Numbered from the stretch's first letter, positions 12,301-23,240 are shown. The stretch: DNA of 37,158 nt from Zopfochytrium polystomum (GCA_025765615.1 JAIVFJ010000469.1:1-37158); one strand, 5' to 3'. Numbers and translations: made by a program. The notes: a model not told the origin generated them from the letters alone.

Positions 12301-15300
12301 CGCAAACATCCCCCGTCCAGACTATCCCCAGACCCATCCCGCAACCGCAGCAGCCGGCTCATGCACCCCTTTCCACACCACTGTCCATCCCGATTCCACC
12401 CCGTGTCACAATTCCAGCCCCTGCTCAAGCGCAGATTGGTCAGCAGGGCCAGATGCCGATGACTTCCGGCACATATTCAGCGCACAGCCAGCAGACCTCG
12501 ACAGGTGGTCCCTCACCTATGCGGTCTGCCGGACCTTCGCCACTGCGTGACGCTCCACGACGAAAGCTGTCCCTAACCCAAGCGCAATTTGGACAGGCCG
12601 GCTCTTCAGCGCAAGGCGAGCAGCAGCAGCAACCACAACAGCAGCAGCAGCCGCATTCTTTTGGGTTTCTGGGAATGGCAAAACGCCGGTCGCGGTCACT
12701 GACGAGGACAGACGACCCGTCATTAAGCGCGACAGTCGTGGCGGCAGCAGGCTCCGGATCTCTGTGGAATGCGAACGCCGGCGGACGTTTGTACAACGCC
12801 CCTGCACCTGCAAGTGTCGGCGCAACGGCGACGGCGACGGCAGCCACCTCACTGGGCAGCGCGAGGCAGTACTGGCTTCAGCGGCAGCATCCATCGAGCC
12901 CAAACGCCGCGCACCAGACGATGCAAGCGGCGCCAGCCCCAGCGTCGGCCGTTCCGAAAAGCGAGTCGCCCGTTTCGCTTGTCGATCCGGCGCTCGGTAA
13001 GAGCCCCAACACCGGCGCCAAGATGGCGTCGACGAGCCCCACCGCGGCGGTTGGCGGCAGCAGCCCTGTTTCGTCTGCCGCACCGACTTCTGCAGCATCA
13101 TCCTCCTCGCACGCGCCGTGGGCCCGGCCGGGGACGTCCTCAAAGATCCGTGTTCCAACGCGCTCAACCAGCCACCAGGTGTCAGAGATCCTTTCGTCTC
13201 CCCTGCGCGGAGTTGCCGACGTTTCGTCTTTGGACAACCTTCGGTCGTCCGGAAGCTTCCGGAGGTCCGTCCGCGCGGCGGAGAAGCGTGCTGCGAGAAC
13301 CGCGGACCAGGCTGCGGGGACAACCGCCAAGGACGACGAAGCGAGGACGTCGGACGAGCTGTCGCCGTCGTCATCTTGGAAACTTGCGCAAGGAGCGTTC
13401 CAGGCTGCCGAACCCCAACAGCAGCAGCAGATAGCCGAAGGGGTCATCGTGCGAAGCTCCTCGTCGCCGGATGCAATCTCTGCCCCGGTCGTGCAGACGG
13501 TCGCACAAGCTCCGGAACCGACTGCATCCGTTCGATCCGCCTCTCTCAGTCCTATCGTTGCGTTCTGGCACCACGGAGCTGTGTACCACATTTTGTCTGT
13601 GTCTGTCGTGAAGAAGCGGCACATGTTTCTGTTTACAGACGTACTTGTCGTCACGAAGCGAGTCAGAGCGTCGACTTCCACAAAGGAAAAGGAAGGCAAG
13701 TCGTCCGCGACAGCGACCTCCCGCACGCCGAGGCACGTTATCGAATACGTTCTGGATCTGACCCAAGCGCGGTTACGGCTCAGCGCCAAACCGCCGCGCG
13801 ACCCAGCTCCGAAAAAACCTGCCGGTGGCAATTCCCAGACCAACGTGGACAGCTCGGGGTCTGCCGTCGTCGCCGCGGCGGCCGCCGAAAGCTTTTCCAA
13901 AGCCGTCTCACCGTCATCCACAGCTTCCACCCCCACCACACAGCGACGGCGCAGCATGGCGCCGCCCATCACCCCGACCTTCACTTCCCTCGACGCCCGC
14001 CAAATCCCGCGAATACGCCGCCAGTTCCGCCAGGACCCCGTGCAGACACTTGCGAACCTGATATCGCGGCACCGGCTGCAGGCCATGGATGTTCCCGTGT
14101 TTCTGCACGTGACGCCCGGACTCGCGGCGGGGGCCGTCGGACGCTTCCTGGCGCACCCGGAGCACGTCGCGTTCCTGGAGGGGTGGATGGGGTGCATTGA
14201 GATGCGGGGTTGGGGCATCGAGGAGGCGTTGAGGGCGGTCCTGGGAAGGGTGTTTATCGACAGCGCGGCGGACGGCGGCGAGGGCGCCATGGATCGCTTT
14301 TTGCACGCGTTCGTGCGGAGGTGGGTGGCGTGCCAGGAATCAGCGCGAAGCAGCGGAGCGGAAGCAGCAAAAGGTGCGTCGGGGCCTGTCGCCGGCGACT
14401 CTGGCGCGGTCGGGCCGGCGACTGCGAACGCCTGGTGGCGGTGGGGTGGTGCAGCTTCGTCCGTTGAGGCGCAGCAGCGCGTGGTGCTCCGAATGGTGTT
14501 TTCGATGCTCGCGGTCAACGCCGAAGTGCAGCAGCGGCGCATCATGGCCGCGCAGCAGCTTGCGGCAGCGGCGGCGGCCAAAACTCCGATGCCTGTGCAG
14601 CCGTACGCGCCGGCGCCGCCGCCCGCGCCGCTGCCGACCGTCATCGTCTCCCGGCAAGAAAGCCACGCCGACCTCGCGGTCTTCATCGACCACTTTGTCA
14701 ACGGCGTCGCGCGCGACACGTACGCGCACGCGCCGGGCCTCGCTGAGTCCGTCACGGTCGCCGCCGCCGCCGCCGCGCAGGCGAACGCCCAGCGGCAGTC
14801 GCTGGCCGTGCCCATGGCGCGCATCCACCGCTCCATCTCGGCGCACCCGCTCAAGATGGCCGAGCCGTACGACCCGGCGTGGGGCAACGCCAGCACCGTC
14901 ACCGTCGGCGACGACGGCCTGGACGCAACGCGCTTCCGCTGGGTGTGGCGGGTGCTCCCCGCCGAAGTCACCGACGCCGCCGCAGCCATCGCCGCCGCCA
15001 GTGCCGCGGCCGCCGCCGAGGAGCCCACCTCCGCGGCGGCGACGGCGACTACGGCAGCGGCCGAGTCTCCAAAAACCCCGCGCGCCGCCGCGGCCACCAC
15101 CGCGTCCGAGCCCGGCGCGGTGCTGCCCAGTACCGTCACGGCGCTGGAGCCGACATCATTCGTCGCGCTGACTCTCATGTTCCCGTCGTCGTCCTCCTCC
15201 GCGGCCGCCGCGGCCGCCGTCGCCGCGACGACGCCGTTGCACGTTCTCCACCTCCACGGCACGCACCTCGCCGCAGACCCGCCCGTCCTCGTCTTCTCCC

Positions 15301-15983
15301 GCGCCGCGCCGACGCAGGCCTTCCGCGTCACCGCGACCGCGACCGGCCGGCACGTGCTGCTGTTTACGCCGCTGCCGTTCACCCCAGGGTCCGAGGCCGG
15401 CGGGGCGTTGCCTGCAACGCCGGTCGCGGTCGCAGCCGTGGCGGCCGCCGCCGCTGCCGCCGCCGCCTCCGCGGGGCAGGGCGTTGTGCCGGCGGCGGCG
15501 GCGGCCGCCGCCGCAACGACCCAGCCGCCCGCGCCGCAGCTGCGCATCCCGCGAATCCCGGCGGTCGCGGTGGTGTCGGAGCCCAAGCACCTGCGGCACC
15601 GGTTCCAGCTGGCGCTGCTGCGGCCGCCGCAGCAGCCGTCCGAGCCGCGCAAGTACCTGTTTTCGGTCGGCGAGAACCACGCGCTGGCGACGTGGGTCGG
15701 GCTGCTTGCAGGTATGGTGCAGCAGCGTGGTGGCGGCGGTGGTGGGCGCGCGGCGGGCGGGAGGGGCGCTGCTGCTGCTGCGGCGACGACGGTGATGGGT
15801 GGTGCGGCTGGCGGCACTGCCGCCGCCAGGGGGTCCTCTGCGCCGAGCGAGGAGAGGGAGGCGTGGTTTAGGGCGGTACGGGAGGCGGTTTTGAGGATGG
15901 GGACGGCGCGCGAAGGGATGGAGGTTGGGCAGCTTGTGGAGAGAGTGATGTCGATTTTGAAGGAGGCTGGCGGCGGTCGGTAG
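9326..15983 (+). CDS. Giant Sec7-domain protein with PH-like domains (putative Arf-GEF)
   Basis: Model from the first ATG: join(9326..10408, 10479..10604, 10650..15983), 2180 aa; the true start may lie upstream. The introns are 70 nt and 45 nt, both phase 0. The N-terminal third is low-complexity, with Asp/Glu/Tyr-rich acidic blocks at about residues 110-300, then a short coiled coil in exon 2. A motif recurs as LGMLAARAQ and LGVLAARTN. Long Ser/Pro/Gln/Ala linkers follow. A PH-like segment spans about 1365-1455 (FWHHGAVYHILSV, then HMFLFTDVLVVTK). A Sec7 domain spans about 1520-1770: it has FLHVTPGL, ALRAVLGRVF, and a GGEGAMDRF loop whose Glu (about 1614) fits the catalytic glutamic finger. 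The usual MLNTDLHN motif has decayed to MLAVNAEVQ. A C-terminal PH-like end (KYLFSVGENHALATWVGLL) is interrupted by Ala runs. The expected role is GDP/GTP exchange on Arf GTPases at Golgi or endosomal membranes; activity is uncertain given the divergence. Confidence 0.8.
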
Positions 15984-17745
15984 CGTTTATTTTGATGTTT
16001 GTTTCTTTTGTGCCTTCTCCTTTCTGTGTCCTTCGTTTTTTTTTTTTTCTGGCTTGACGAGTGTTCAGCGGATTCTTCTTTACTTCTGGCACCTTTCTTT
16101 TTTCTCTTGTATCTCTTTTTCGCTGCTTCTATTTCGTCGCCCATTTTTCGTCCTGCTCTTGTTTCCTCGCCTTTACGCTCCACTCCCCTGGGTAAGTCCA
16201 TCCAGCTGTTTTACATTTTTTTTTCTTCTTCTGTTCAAACCCATTACGCCACGAATCCTGTTGGTCCGTCAGAAAGCTCAAGGCCTTCGCCTTTTGTTTC
16301 TCTTACTCTCTTCTTTTGTGATACGTAGATCTTTGAAAACGTTGCCCTTGCCCCTTCAATACCTCCATTAACTTTCCAACCCTGATCTCATTTGAGAAAG
16401 GAAAGGGTCGAGCTCAGGAAATTACGTCATGCTGCTTGCTCTCTCAACTATTCCGTGTTCAATCAGCAACCCAGGTCGAACGTCGGCGCTCCAGACTTTC
16501 GAACAGCAAAATATTCAAAGTGGAGTCAATGAGACGCGGGAATGTACTGCTGCGCTTCTCAAACGGGAGTACCTCCCGTTTAACGATTGTTGGTCGCTCA
16601 GCCCCACGCCCATACGCGATCGCTTTTTCAAACGGGCCCCAAACCAAAACTTACGCCCTCGTACAAATCCCCGGCGCGCCCCGCTCGCAAGACCCCGCCG
16701 CCTGCTACCCTTTGTTTTTTTCTTTTTTTTTTTTTTTTAACCCTTTTAGTACCCGCGGTCCCAAATGTGGGTTTTTTCGCAAGGTTTTTTGCGGTCCATC
16801 CCAATAACTTTTGCTTAAAGTGAGTTATGACTACCAGCCTTTACACTCGAGCTTCTCTCAGTGAATCTTCAGCTGCTGATGAAGTTAGTTCCACAAAAAG
16901 ATTTGGAATAGGAACTTACAGGATGGCAAAAATAGTACCACCATGTGGCCCCTCCATTTTCCAGTCGATCTTTCTCTAATTGATTTTTGGGCTCCGAGGA
17001 GCCAAAAAACTCCTATCACCAACTACAATTGGTGATTTAACGGAAAGTGAAGGTTGGTGCTTGGGAAGGCCAGAACCGCGCTGCTCCCAGAAAATAGCCC
17101 AGAATCGGATTTTACGAAGTAGGTACCGTGGGTGGGCCTAGCTTTTACCCCATTCTCTATTCAGGATAAATAATGATAGCTTTATGTGTCATGGTGAAAC
17201 CAACTCCGTGGTGGATGCGTTGGACTAATTCTCAGCCTCATATTTGAATAAGTGATGAAATGGCAGCAGATCAAAATTTGAGCCGTTGGTTCCACCGGTC
17301 GGATTTGGGTCCGGTACTGGAACGGTTAACTTTCGAGCCGGGCAAACCTTGCTCTACTTTCTCCGATTGGGCTGCAAAACACCTGGGGGACACTGGAACA
17401 AAAAGAAGAGAAAAAAAAAGTCGGCGACGTCAGAGGGTCGCGGTAGACCCTTTGGGCGCGCCGACTCTCCGTTTGGTCGCCCTCGCATGGCGTGAAGACG
17501 ACTCCGACTCAACTTTTTTTTTTTTTTAGAGGAATTCGTGGTTAATTGGGCGAGACAAACAAGCAGCGGTGCTTCCCTTGTTCGCAGAAATACTATTCGA
17601 TGCAGGCTTGCTTTTTGGTGCATTCACAATCACCGTAAATCAGAAAACGTCGGAGATTAAAAAAAGAAGAAGCAAAGCGAACAGAATTCAGACAAGACGA
17701 CTGCTTCGAGCAGAGCAACCAGCCAAGGGACTTTGGAATCACCCA
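15984..17745. other. Intergenic between convergent genes
   Basis: The Sec7 gene ends on the left and the DEAD-box gene ends on the right, so this holds two 3' ends. T runs occur at about 16040, 16725 and 17515. The segment from about 16800 to 17260 is less GC-rich than its surroundings and contains hairpins (listed separately). The open frames are short and I accept none of them as genes. Confidence 0.5.
16982..17036 (+). other. Sm-site-like sequence followed by two hairpins
   Basis: GATTTTTGG (16982-16990) matches the Sm-site consensus of spliceosomal RNAs. It runs straight into a perfect GGCTCC/GGAGCC hairpin (16990-17003). A second perfect 8-bp hairpin, ATCACCAA/TTGGTGAT with a 6-nt loop, lies at 17015-17036. 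The order Sm site then 3' stem-loop resembles the end of a U snRNA. I could not find U1, U2, U4, U5 or U6 hallmark sequences upstream, so this is a weak candidate. Confidence 0.15.
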
Positions 17746-20030
17746 CTAGCGTCCCCTTCCACCACGACCGCCGCCGCCACCGCCACCACCACGGCCGCCG
17801 CCACCGCCACCCCCACCGCTCCCATTCCGCCCACCCTTACCTCCACCCCTTCCACCACCACCTCCACCTCCACCGCCACCACCACCGCTGCCGCCACCGC
17901 CACCGTCCTCATCGTCCCAATCGACCTCGCCCACAACAATTCCCCTGACGCCCCTCAACCCCATCTTCCCGACCGTATGCTTCGACAACGGCGGAACAGA
18001 ACCAAACCCGTACACGTCGACGACGAGGTTATTGCAAGCCTCGACGAGCATCTCGTTAGACCAGCCGGCGTATTTCGTGAGGAGGGGTTTGAGGAATCCG
18101 ATGGTGGCGGCGTAGGCTTGGGCTTTTGTCCTGCGGTCAACGCGGGCGAGGGCGGCGTCGGTGACGGCGCGGTGCGGGGCGAGGGAGGAGAGGAAGGCGG
18201 CGGAGGAGGGGTGAGGGGTGATGGGGAGGTCGCGGTTTTTGGTGAGGAAGTAGGATTCGGCGCGGGAGAGGATGAGCGTGCCCGTGCCGGAGGCGCCGGC
18301 GCGGGCTGTGCGACCGAGGCGGTGGACGTCTTGGGTGTTTGTGGCGTGTTTTTTTTATGTTTAAAAGGGGATTCAGAGATGAGTCGAACACAACAGCAAA
18401 TTTCCATTTTGAAACAGAGAGAAGAAAGGATGGTTCTTACATTGCTCCTTTGAGGACGGCAGCCCGACCTGCACGACGGCAGTGACACCGGGAAAGTCCA
18501 TACCCCTCGCCGAGACGTCCGACGAGAACATGAACCCGGACTTTGCGTTGCGGAACTCGTCCGACGCCATAACCCTCGCGTTCTGCTTCTTTCTGCTGTG
18601 GATTTCCCAGACGCTGAACCCAGGGATGTTGTTGAAGAGCTCGGAGGCGAGCTGGGTGCCGCGGGCGGTGGGGAAGAAGACGATGACTTTGTGCTCGGTC
18701 GGGTTTTCGGCGACGAGGTTTTTGAGTATCAAGTGGGTGAGGGGGAACGTGTCGGACCATTCGGCGATGATCGAGTGTTGCGGCACGTGGTCGTGGGTCG
18801 AGACCTCGGCTGTGCCGACAGTGGTGATGAACTTGTGGTCCGGCTTCAGGGCCAGCTTAGCGACCGTCCGGACGCCGGAGGGGATGGTGGCGGAGAAGAG
18901 GAGGCACTGGCGCGGGACCTTTGTGCGGTCGGGGAGGAACGTGATTATTTTTTCGATTTCCTTCTTGAAGCCGGTGGACAGGAGCTGGTCGGCCTCGTCA
19001 AGAATGAAAAAGGAGATCATGCCGAGACTTGGCGCGAGGTTCGAGTTGAGAAGGTGATCCTGCAGCCGACCTGGGGTCGCGACGAGAATGTCGACGCGGT
19101 CGGCTGGGTCACTTGAATTGAGCCGCTTGATTTCCGTGTTCATGTTGGTGCCGCCGTACACGCACTGCACCTTGAACGGGTGGAACGTTAGCAGTGAGGT
19201 CGCCTCCGCGGCAATCTGCAGCGCCAGCTCGCGCGTGGGCGAGATGATCAGCACGGAGACCGCCGTTGCGGGAGGCAGCTTTTTTGTTTTGGAATAGTTG
19301 CGGTGCAGGATCTCGATAGCGGGAACGAGGAAGCCCAGCGTCTTTCCCGTTCCGGTCTTTGCCTGTGCCAGACTTTTTTGTGGAAAGCAATTCCCGTTAA
19401 ACACTCATAGAGGTCGGACGCAGAGCTTGGCCTCGAACTTGCCACCTAAACTCACCAGTCCTCGCCCTTCAAGATTTCGGGCAGTGTCTTTGCTTGAACT
19501 TCGGTCAGCCTCTCGTGCCCAATGACCTCTTTGATGGCGCGGAACGTCGGGGCACAAAGCACTCCCTGGGCGGCGAGCTCGTCAAAGCGCACGTCGCTGA
19601 GCAAGAGCCCTTCCGGCTCCGCCATGACGTGGTCCACGCTGCCGTTTGCCTTGGACGACGCCGGAACGGCAACGGCCGGCTGGGACTTTGACCTGGGCGG
19701 CTGAGAAGCGAGCTGATGGTACTCTGCAGACGGCGACGGTTCGGGGGTACTCGAGTGGGGGTGCTCTTGGCTGGCTGAAGACCACGGGCGGTTGTCGCCG
19801 CCGCCACCCCTCCTGCCCCTGCCGCCACGGTCTGAACCGCGCGGCGGTCTGCTGCCCCTGTCTCCTCTGCCCCTCGCCCACAGATCTCCGCCTCTGCCGC
19901 GGCCACCGCCGCCGCCGCCGCCGCCGCCGCCTCCGCCTCCGCCTCCTCCTCCTCCTCCTCCTCCTCCTCGTGCGCCTCCTCGCCCGCCTCTAGAACCCCC
20001 CTGGGCCGTGTTGCCGGCTTCGCTGCTCAT
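17746..20030 (-). CDS. DEAD-box RNA helicase (RH26/Mss116-like) with Gly-rich tails
   Basis: Model: complement(join(17746..18329, 18441..19372, 19456..20030)), 696 aa. The introns are 111 nt (GTAAGA donor) and 83 nt (GTGAGT donor); every junction restores a motif. Residues 1-130 are RGG/poly-Gly, including a run of more than 20 Gly. The helicase core begins near residue 150 with VRFDELAAQGV and TEVQAKTLPEIL. Motif I is AQAKTGTGKT (194-203), whose preceding Cys is assembled across intron 1. Then come PTRELALQ, GGTN, TPGRL, LDEADQLL and SAT, followed by EIHSRKKQ, SSDVSARGMD and YVHRLGRTARAG, whose Tyr is assembled across intron 2. After the core, DLPITP and LSKHTVGKMGL match the C-terminal extension of plant RH26/RH31 and yeast Mss116. 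A second Gly-rich tail ends the protein. The role is ATP-dependent RNA remodelling. Relatives act as RNA chaperones, often in mitochondrial intron splicing, but no clear targeting peptide is visible here. Confidence 0.95.
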
Positions 20031-20110
20031 CGTCACACCGTGTGTTAAGCGAGTGAATCGTTTGAACAGGGTTTGCCGATCGTGATTTTCTCTTTTTTCT
20101 TCCTCCAATA

Positions 20111-20149
<39 letters not shown>

Positions 20150-20179
20150 TTGTTCTTTCTTTTCTTTCTTTCTTTCTTT
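20111..20179. repeat. CTTT tetranucleotide repeat
   Basis: A tandem (CTTT)n run with one TGTTC interruption, 80-150 bp upstream of the helicase ATG. On the helicase coding strand it reads (GAAA)n, so it probably lies in the 5' leader or promoter. Confidence 0.9.
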
Positions 20180-20296
20180 GGGTGGTGCGATCTTCACCAC
20201 TATCTTTGACAAGGGATCTTCGTTTGCTTCGACAATTTCTGTCTCCCAACAAATCTTCCCCCTTGTTGTTGCCATCCACCCAGTGCGACTTGGCGC

Positions 20297-20348
20297 AGAG
20301 AGGGAGAGAGAGCGAGAGGGAGAGAGGGAGAGAGAGAGAGAGCGAGAA

Positions 20349-20427
<79 letters not shown>
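20297..20427. repeat. GA microsatellite
   Basis: An almost unbroken polypurine GA tract of about 130 nt. It reads (CT)n on the coding strand of the helicase gene, about 270-400 bp upstream of its ATG. Mirror-symmetric polypurine tracts of this kind can form triplex DNA. Confidence 0.9.
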
Positions 20428-20429
<2 letters not shown>

Positions 20430-20430
20430 T

Positions 20431-21014
20431 CGCAGGCGGAACAACGAAACCCGCTCACGAGCGAATCCTCCACAAAAAAAACAAAAAAAAAAAAAAAAAC
20501 CGGGAAATAAATGCGAATACTGCATGGCGCCTGGGTGAACTCACCTCGGAGAGTGATTGGCGGATCAGCATCAACGAAAAAACCGGGGGCATTACGGCGC
20601 GGTTCGCTCACGAAATGGTGCCCTTGCTCAGCTTCGTCTCCACCCCGACGCCTACCCAACGCTTTGGTGTAGTCTTCCAACATGGAGACGAAACGAAGCT
20701 TTTGAAGGGTCACACACAATTTGATTCTCATTTTTCCCACACGCGTTTCCCAACCCAAAAGGAAGACAGGAAATAAAAATTTCGCCTTCGTATTTCCCAT
20801 TTTTGGTTTTTGGGCGGAAACTGCTATTAATATTGCCGCTGCTTGCCGTTCCGGAAACCAGGCACGCGGACACTATTAATTGTGGCTGAAGAATTACGTC
20901 TCTCTATTGCCTGCCTTTCCCACACTGTTCATTGAATATATTTATATACTGTTTCGCGGACTGCCTCGAATCGAATACCCCCCCGCCCCCCAAGTACAAG
21001 CCGCTCAACTTACA
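20431..21014. other. Intergenic with TATA-like element
   Basis: No gene is seen between the GA tract and the lectin relic. The A/T-rich string ATATATTTATATA (about 20937-20950) lies 65-78 bp upstream of the ATG at 21015. It is the clearest TATA-like element in the window and suggests that the lectin frame once had a promoter. Confidence 0.4.
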
Positions 21015-21910
21015 ATGACGACGACGACGCTCCCAACCACCATCAGGGCTTTCACCTCGCTCTCGTTCTCCACACGGCCCTGGCGCCGTCGGCGATCCTC
21101 GCGCAGTTCACCAACACGCGGCCGTTCTCCACCATCAAGAAGCGCGGCTTCTGCGTGGGCATCCCCAAAAAGGCGCAGACGCCGAGAACACTCGTGGCAG
21201 TGCGACCCGCAGGTCACCGTGGACGGGCCGCAGGGGCAGGTTTGTGGAAGGTCAACCCGAACGGCACCATCACGTCGACGGCCGGGCTGTACCTCGACAA
21301 CGTGGACGCGCGCAACGTCAGCGGCAACAGCATCCAGCTGCAGCGGTGCAACGGGAACCCGGCGCAGCGGTGGCGGCTGCTCGGCAACGGCCGGATCGCG
21401 AACGTCGGCACGGGCGGCGTGCGGTGCTTGAAGTTGAACAACAACAACACGGCGAGCGGATCCAGCTGTGGGAGTGCACCACGCCGACGGTTCGCTGCAG
21501 GGCGGCAGCACGTGGTCCCATCGGCTCGACGCCCATTGTCACGAGCACCAAGAACTTTCTGGCGTAGACCACGGACTCGAGCTTTTCCATCGGCTACCCG
21601 GCCAACAGCCGATGATGAAGTTGAGCGGGCCTTGGTTTGTCCAAGTTGGGTTCAAGTTCTCCACGGACGGCACCGTCAGGAGCGACAACGGTCTGTGCCT
21701 CCACAACACCAACGGCCAGCTCGGCAACGGAAACCACGTCCAGCTGTACGACTGCAACGGCACGCCCGCGCAAAGTGGGTGCAGCGCAGCGACAACACCA
21801 TCATGAACTGGCAGACGCAAAAGTGCCTGTGACAACGACAGCGGCAGGCTGCAGGTCGGCAACAAGGTGCAGATGTGGGATTGCCAGAACAACCAAAAGT
21901 GGTCTGTCTT
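21015..21910 (+). pseudogene. Frame-broken ricin-B-type (beta-trefoil) lectin
   Basis: Several short stretches in different frames carry the hallmarks of ricin-B-type carbohydrate-binding repeats. Examples are Q-x-W-type elements (IQLQRC...AQRW near 21330-21372, IQLWEC near 21451, VQLYDC near 21740, VQMWDC near 21870), each preceded by a G-[N/R]-x element. An ATG at 21015 and a TATA-like element upstream fit an old gene start. The reading frame changes at about 21075, 21190, 21240, 21455, 21480, 21770 and 21830, with no canonical intron to explain the changes. As it stands, no intact protein can be made. The family binds galactose-type sugars; lectin-only members occur in many fungi as well as being toxin subunits elsewhere. 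No catalytic toxin domain is visible. Clustered sequencing indels are the alternative, but neighbouring long genes are unbroken. Confidence 0.6.
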
Positions 21911-22263
21911 TTCTCGCCTCTCGTAAAGATGGGTTTTCGTTTCGTTACTGGGGGAGGTGGGACCCGGGCGGGGGGAGGGGGTGAATAGAGCAAAAGAATT
22001 GCTATGAGCAATGAAGGTTTGGCCGTCGCAGTGAGTACTGGCAGAACTCACGTGATATTTATTGTGTGGTATGCTCCATTCCATTTGCGCTGTTCAAGGT
22101 GTTTGGAGCGCCGGCGTGTAGATCCTACGTAGCTTCAATCCCTTTGTGCCGATTCTTTTCTTTGCCCTTGGAAGGGTAGAAGTCACTTTTGATCCCAACA
22201 CACACGAGATTCCCCATTAACAGACCCTGGCAGTTCCGCAACACTACCGCCCCTGGCTTGATT

Positions 22264-22380
22264 CCATCCCTGTGAAGGGTTGTACTTCTGGCAGGTCCAC
22301 TGCTGCACCTTGTTTCCGTTCGACTGACGTCTCGATCGTCCGCAGGGCCTTGTCCTCACCCCTTTAATAGCCGACATCAC
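22264..22380 (-). pseudogene. Second lectin relic, opposite strand
   Basis: On the minus strand a short open frame includes NGNKVQQWTC followed by SQGW (22264-22320), the G-x-x-V-Q-x-W-x-C...Q-x-W spacing of a ricin-B-type repeat. A neighbouring frame to about 22180 carries further lectin-like residues (LRNCQG, LVCVGIKS). The copy is only a fragment, and it points away from the larger relic to its left. It could be the decayed end of an inverted duplicate. Confidence 0.35.
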
Positions 22381-22456
22381 TCAAAGCTCGCAATCACTTC
22401 TTGAGTAACATCTACTTCAAGCACTTCAGTTCCTTGCTTTTAACTTGTACTGGCTT

Positions 22457-23240
22457 TCACTTCTTCTTGCCCCCTCCTCCACCTCCACCGCTCGCCGGCT
22501 TGCTTGCTGCCGCAGCGGGCTTTACCGCCGCTTGTCGCTGCTTCGGCGCGGCAGGCTGCTGTTTCTGCGCAGCCGCCTGCTGCTTTGGCACCGCTTGCTG
22601 CTTCCCCCCTCGTGCAGGGGTCGCCTTGGCTGCTCCTCCAGCGCCGCCACCGCCCGTGTTGCCGCGCGTTGCTGCTGCCTTCCCACCGCCAGTTCCGCCC
22701 CCTCCTCCGCCGCCCCGGCTCGTCCCTTGCGCCTTGCCACCAGCTCCCACTCCATTGCCGCCTCCACTTGCGCCAGTACCGCGTCCCGCCCCAGCGGATT
22801 TGCCAGTTGCAGGAGCGGGTTTCCCGCCTGCAACCCCAGCGGTTCCTCCGCCGCGACTCGTCGTTTGCGACTTGCCTCGAGGCGCTGCGCCTTTCCCGCC
22901 GCCGCCACCGCCTGCTGGCGAATTTCTACTGGTGCCCGCGGCTTCACCGTTGCTGCAGCCTCCCCTGGCGGCGCCTCCAGCCCCCAGCTCCTCCTCCTAC
23001 ACCACCACCGCCGCCTCGGCTCGACGTCGCTTGCACCTTGCTGCCCGCGCCTTTGCCACCGCCTGTTGTCGCTCTACCGCCACCGCCACCGCCGCACGTC
23101 GTCGCTTGCGTTTTTTCCACCAGCCGTTGCTCCTTTGCCACCACCTCCATTCGCGCCAGTTCCGGTTTTGCCACCTCCGCCACCTCCTTTCGTGCCTCCT
23201 CCGGCTCCAGCACCGCCACCCCCGTTAGGCAGCGATAAAT
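22457..23240 (-). pseudogene. Gly/Lys-rich repeat protein, frame-broken
   Basis: On the minus strand, long Gly runs alternate with a loosely repeated unit of the type K-x-Q-x-T-S-R-GGGGG (KVQATSSRGGGGG, KSQTTSRGGG, KAQGTSRGGGGGGG). The 3' end is rich in Ala, Lys and Gln and closes with GGGGGGGKKK and a stop at 22457. The Gly-rich reading switches frame near 22990 and near 23110 (approximate) with no clear splice sites, and no convincing start ATG is seen. Either it is a decaying gene or some sites are unspliced introns or indels. The mirror Pro-rich frame on the plus strand is the complement and not a separate gene. The function is unknown; the composition suggests a disordered nucleic-acid-binding or structural protein. 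Confidence 0.4.

Noticed and set aside
12878..16201. A 1107-codon open frame antisense to the Sec7 gene
   Set aside because: It is a by-product of the GC-rich codon use of the sense gene; its translation is Ala/Ser/Thr-biased with no domain, and the Sec7 and PH motifs are on the plus strand.
16740..16860. CCCAAATGTGGG and TGCTTAAAGTGAG strings recalling U1 and U12 RNA
   Set aside because: The matches are short and isolated, and the 5' splice-site-pairing and branch-pairing sequences expected of those RNAs are missing.
16840..16870. GCCTTTACA resembling the U5 loop
   Set aside because: The invariant U5 loop has one more T, and the distance to the Sm-like site is much too long.
17569..18453. 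Plus-strand open frame over the helicase 3' end
   Set aside because: It is the mirror of the Gly-rich tail and helicase exon 3; the helicase motifs are on the minus strand.
22401..23228. Long Pro-rich open frame on the plus strand
   Set aside because: It is the complement of the Gly-rich minus-strand repeats; its Cys/Pro composition and lack of start context argue against coding.
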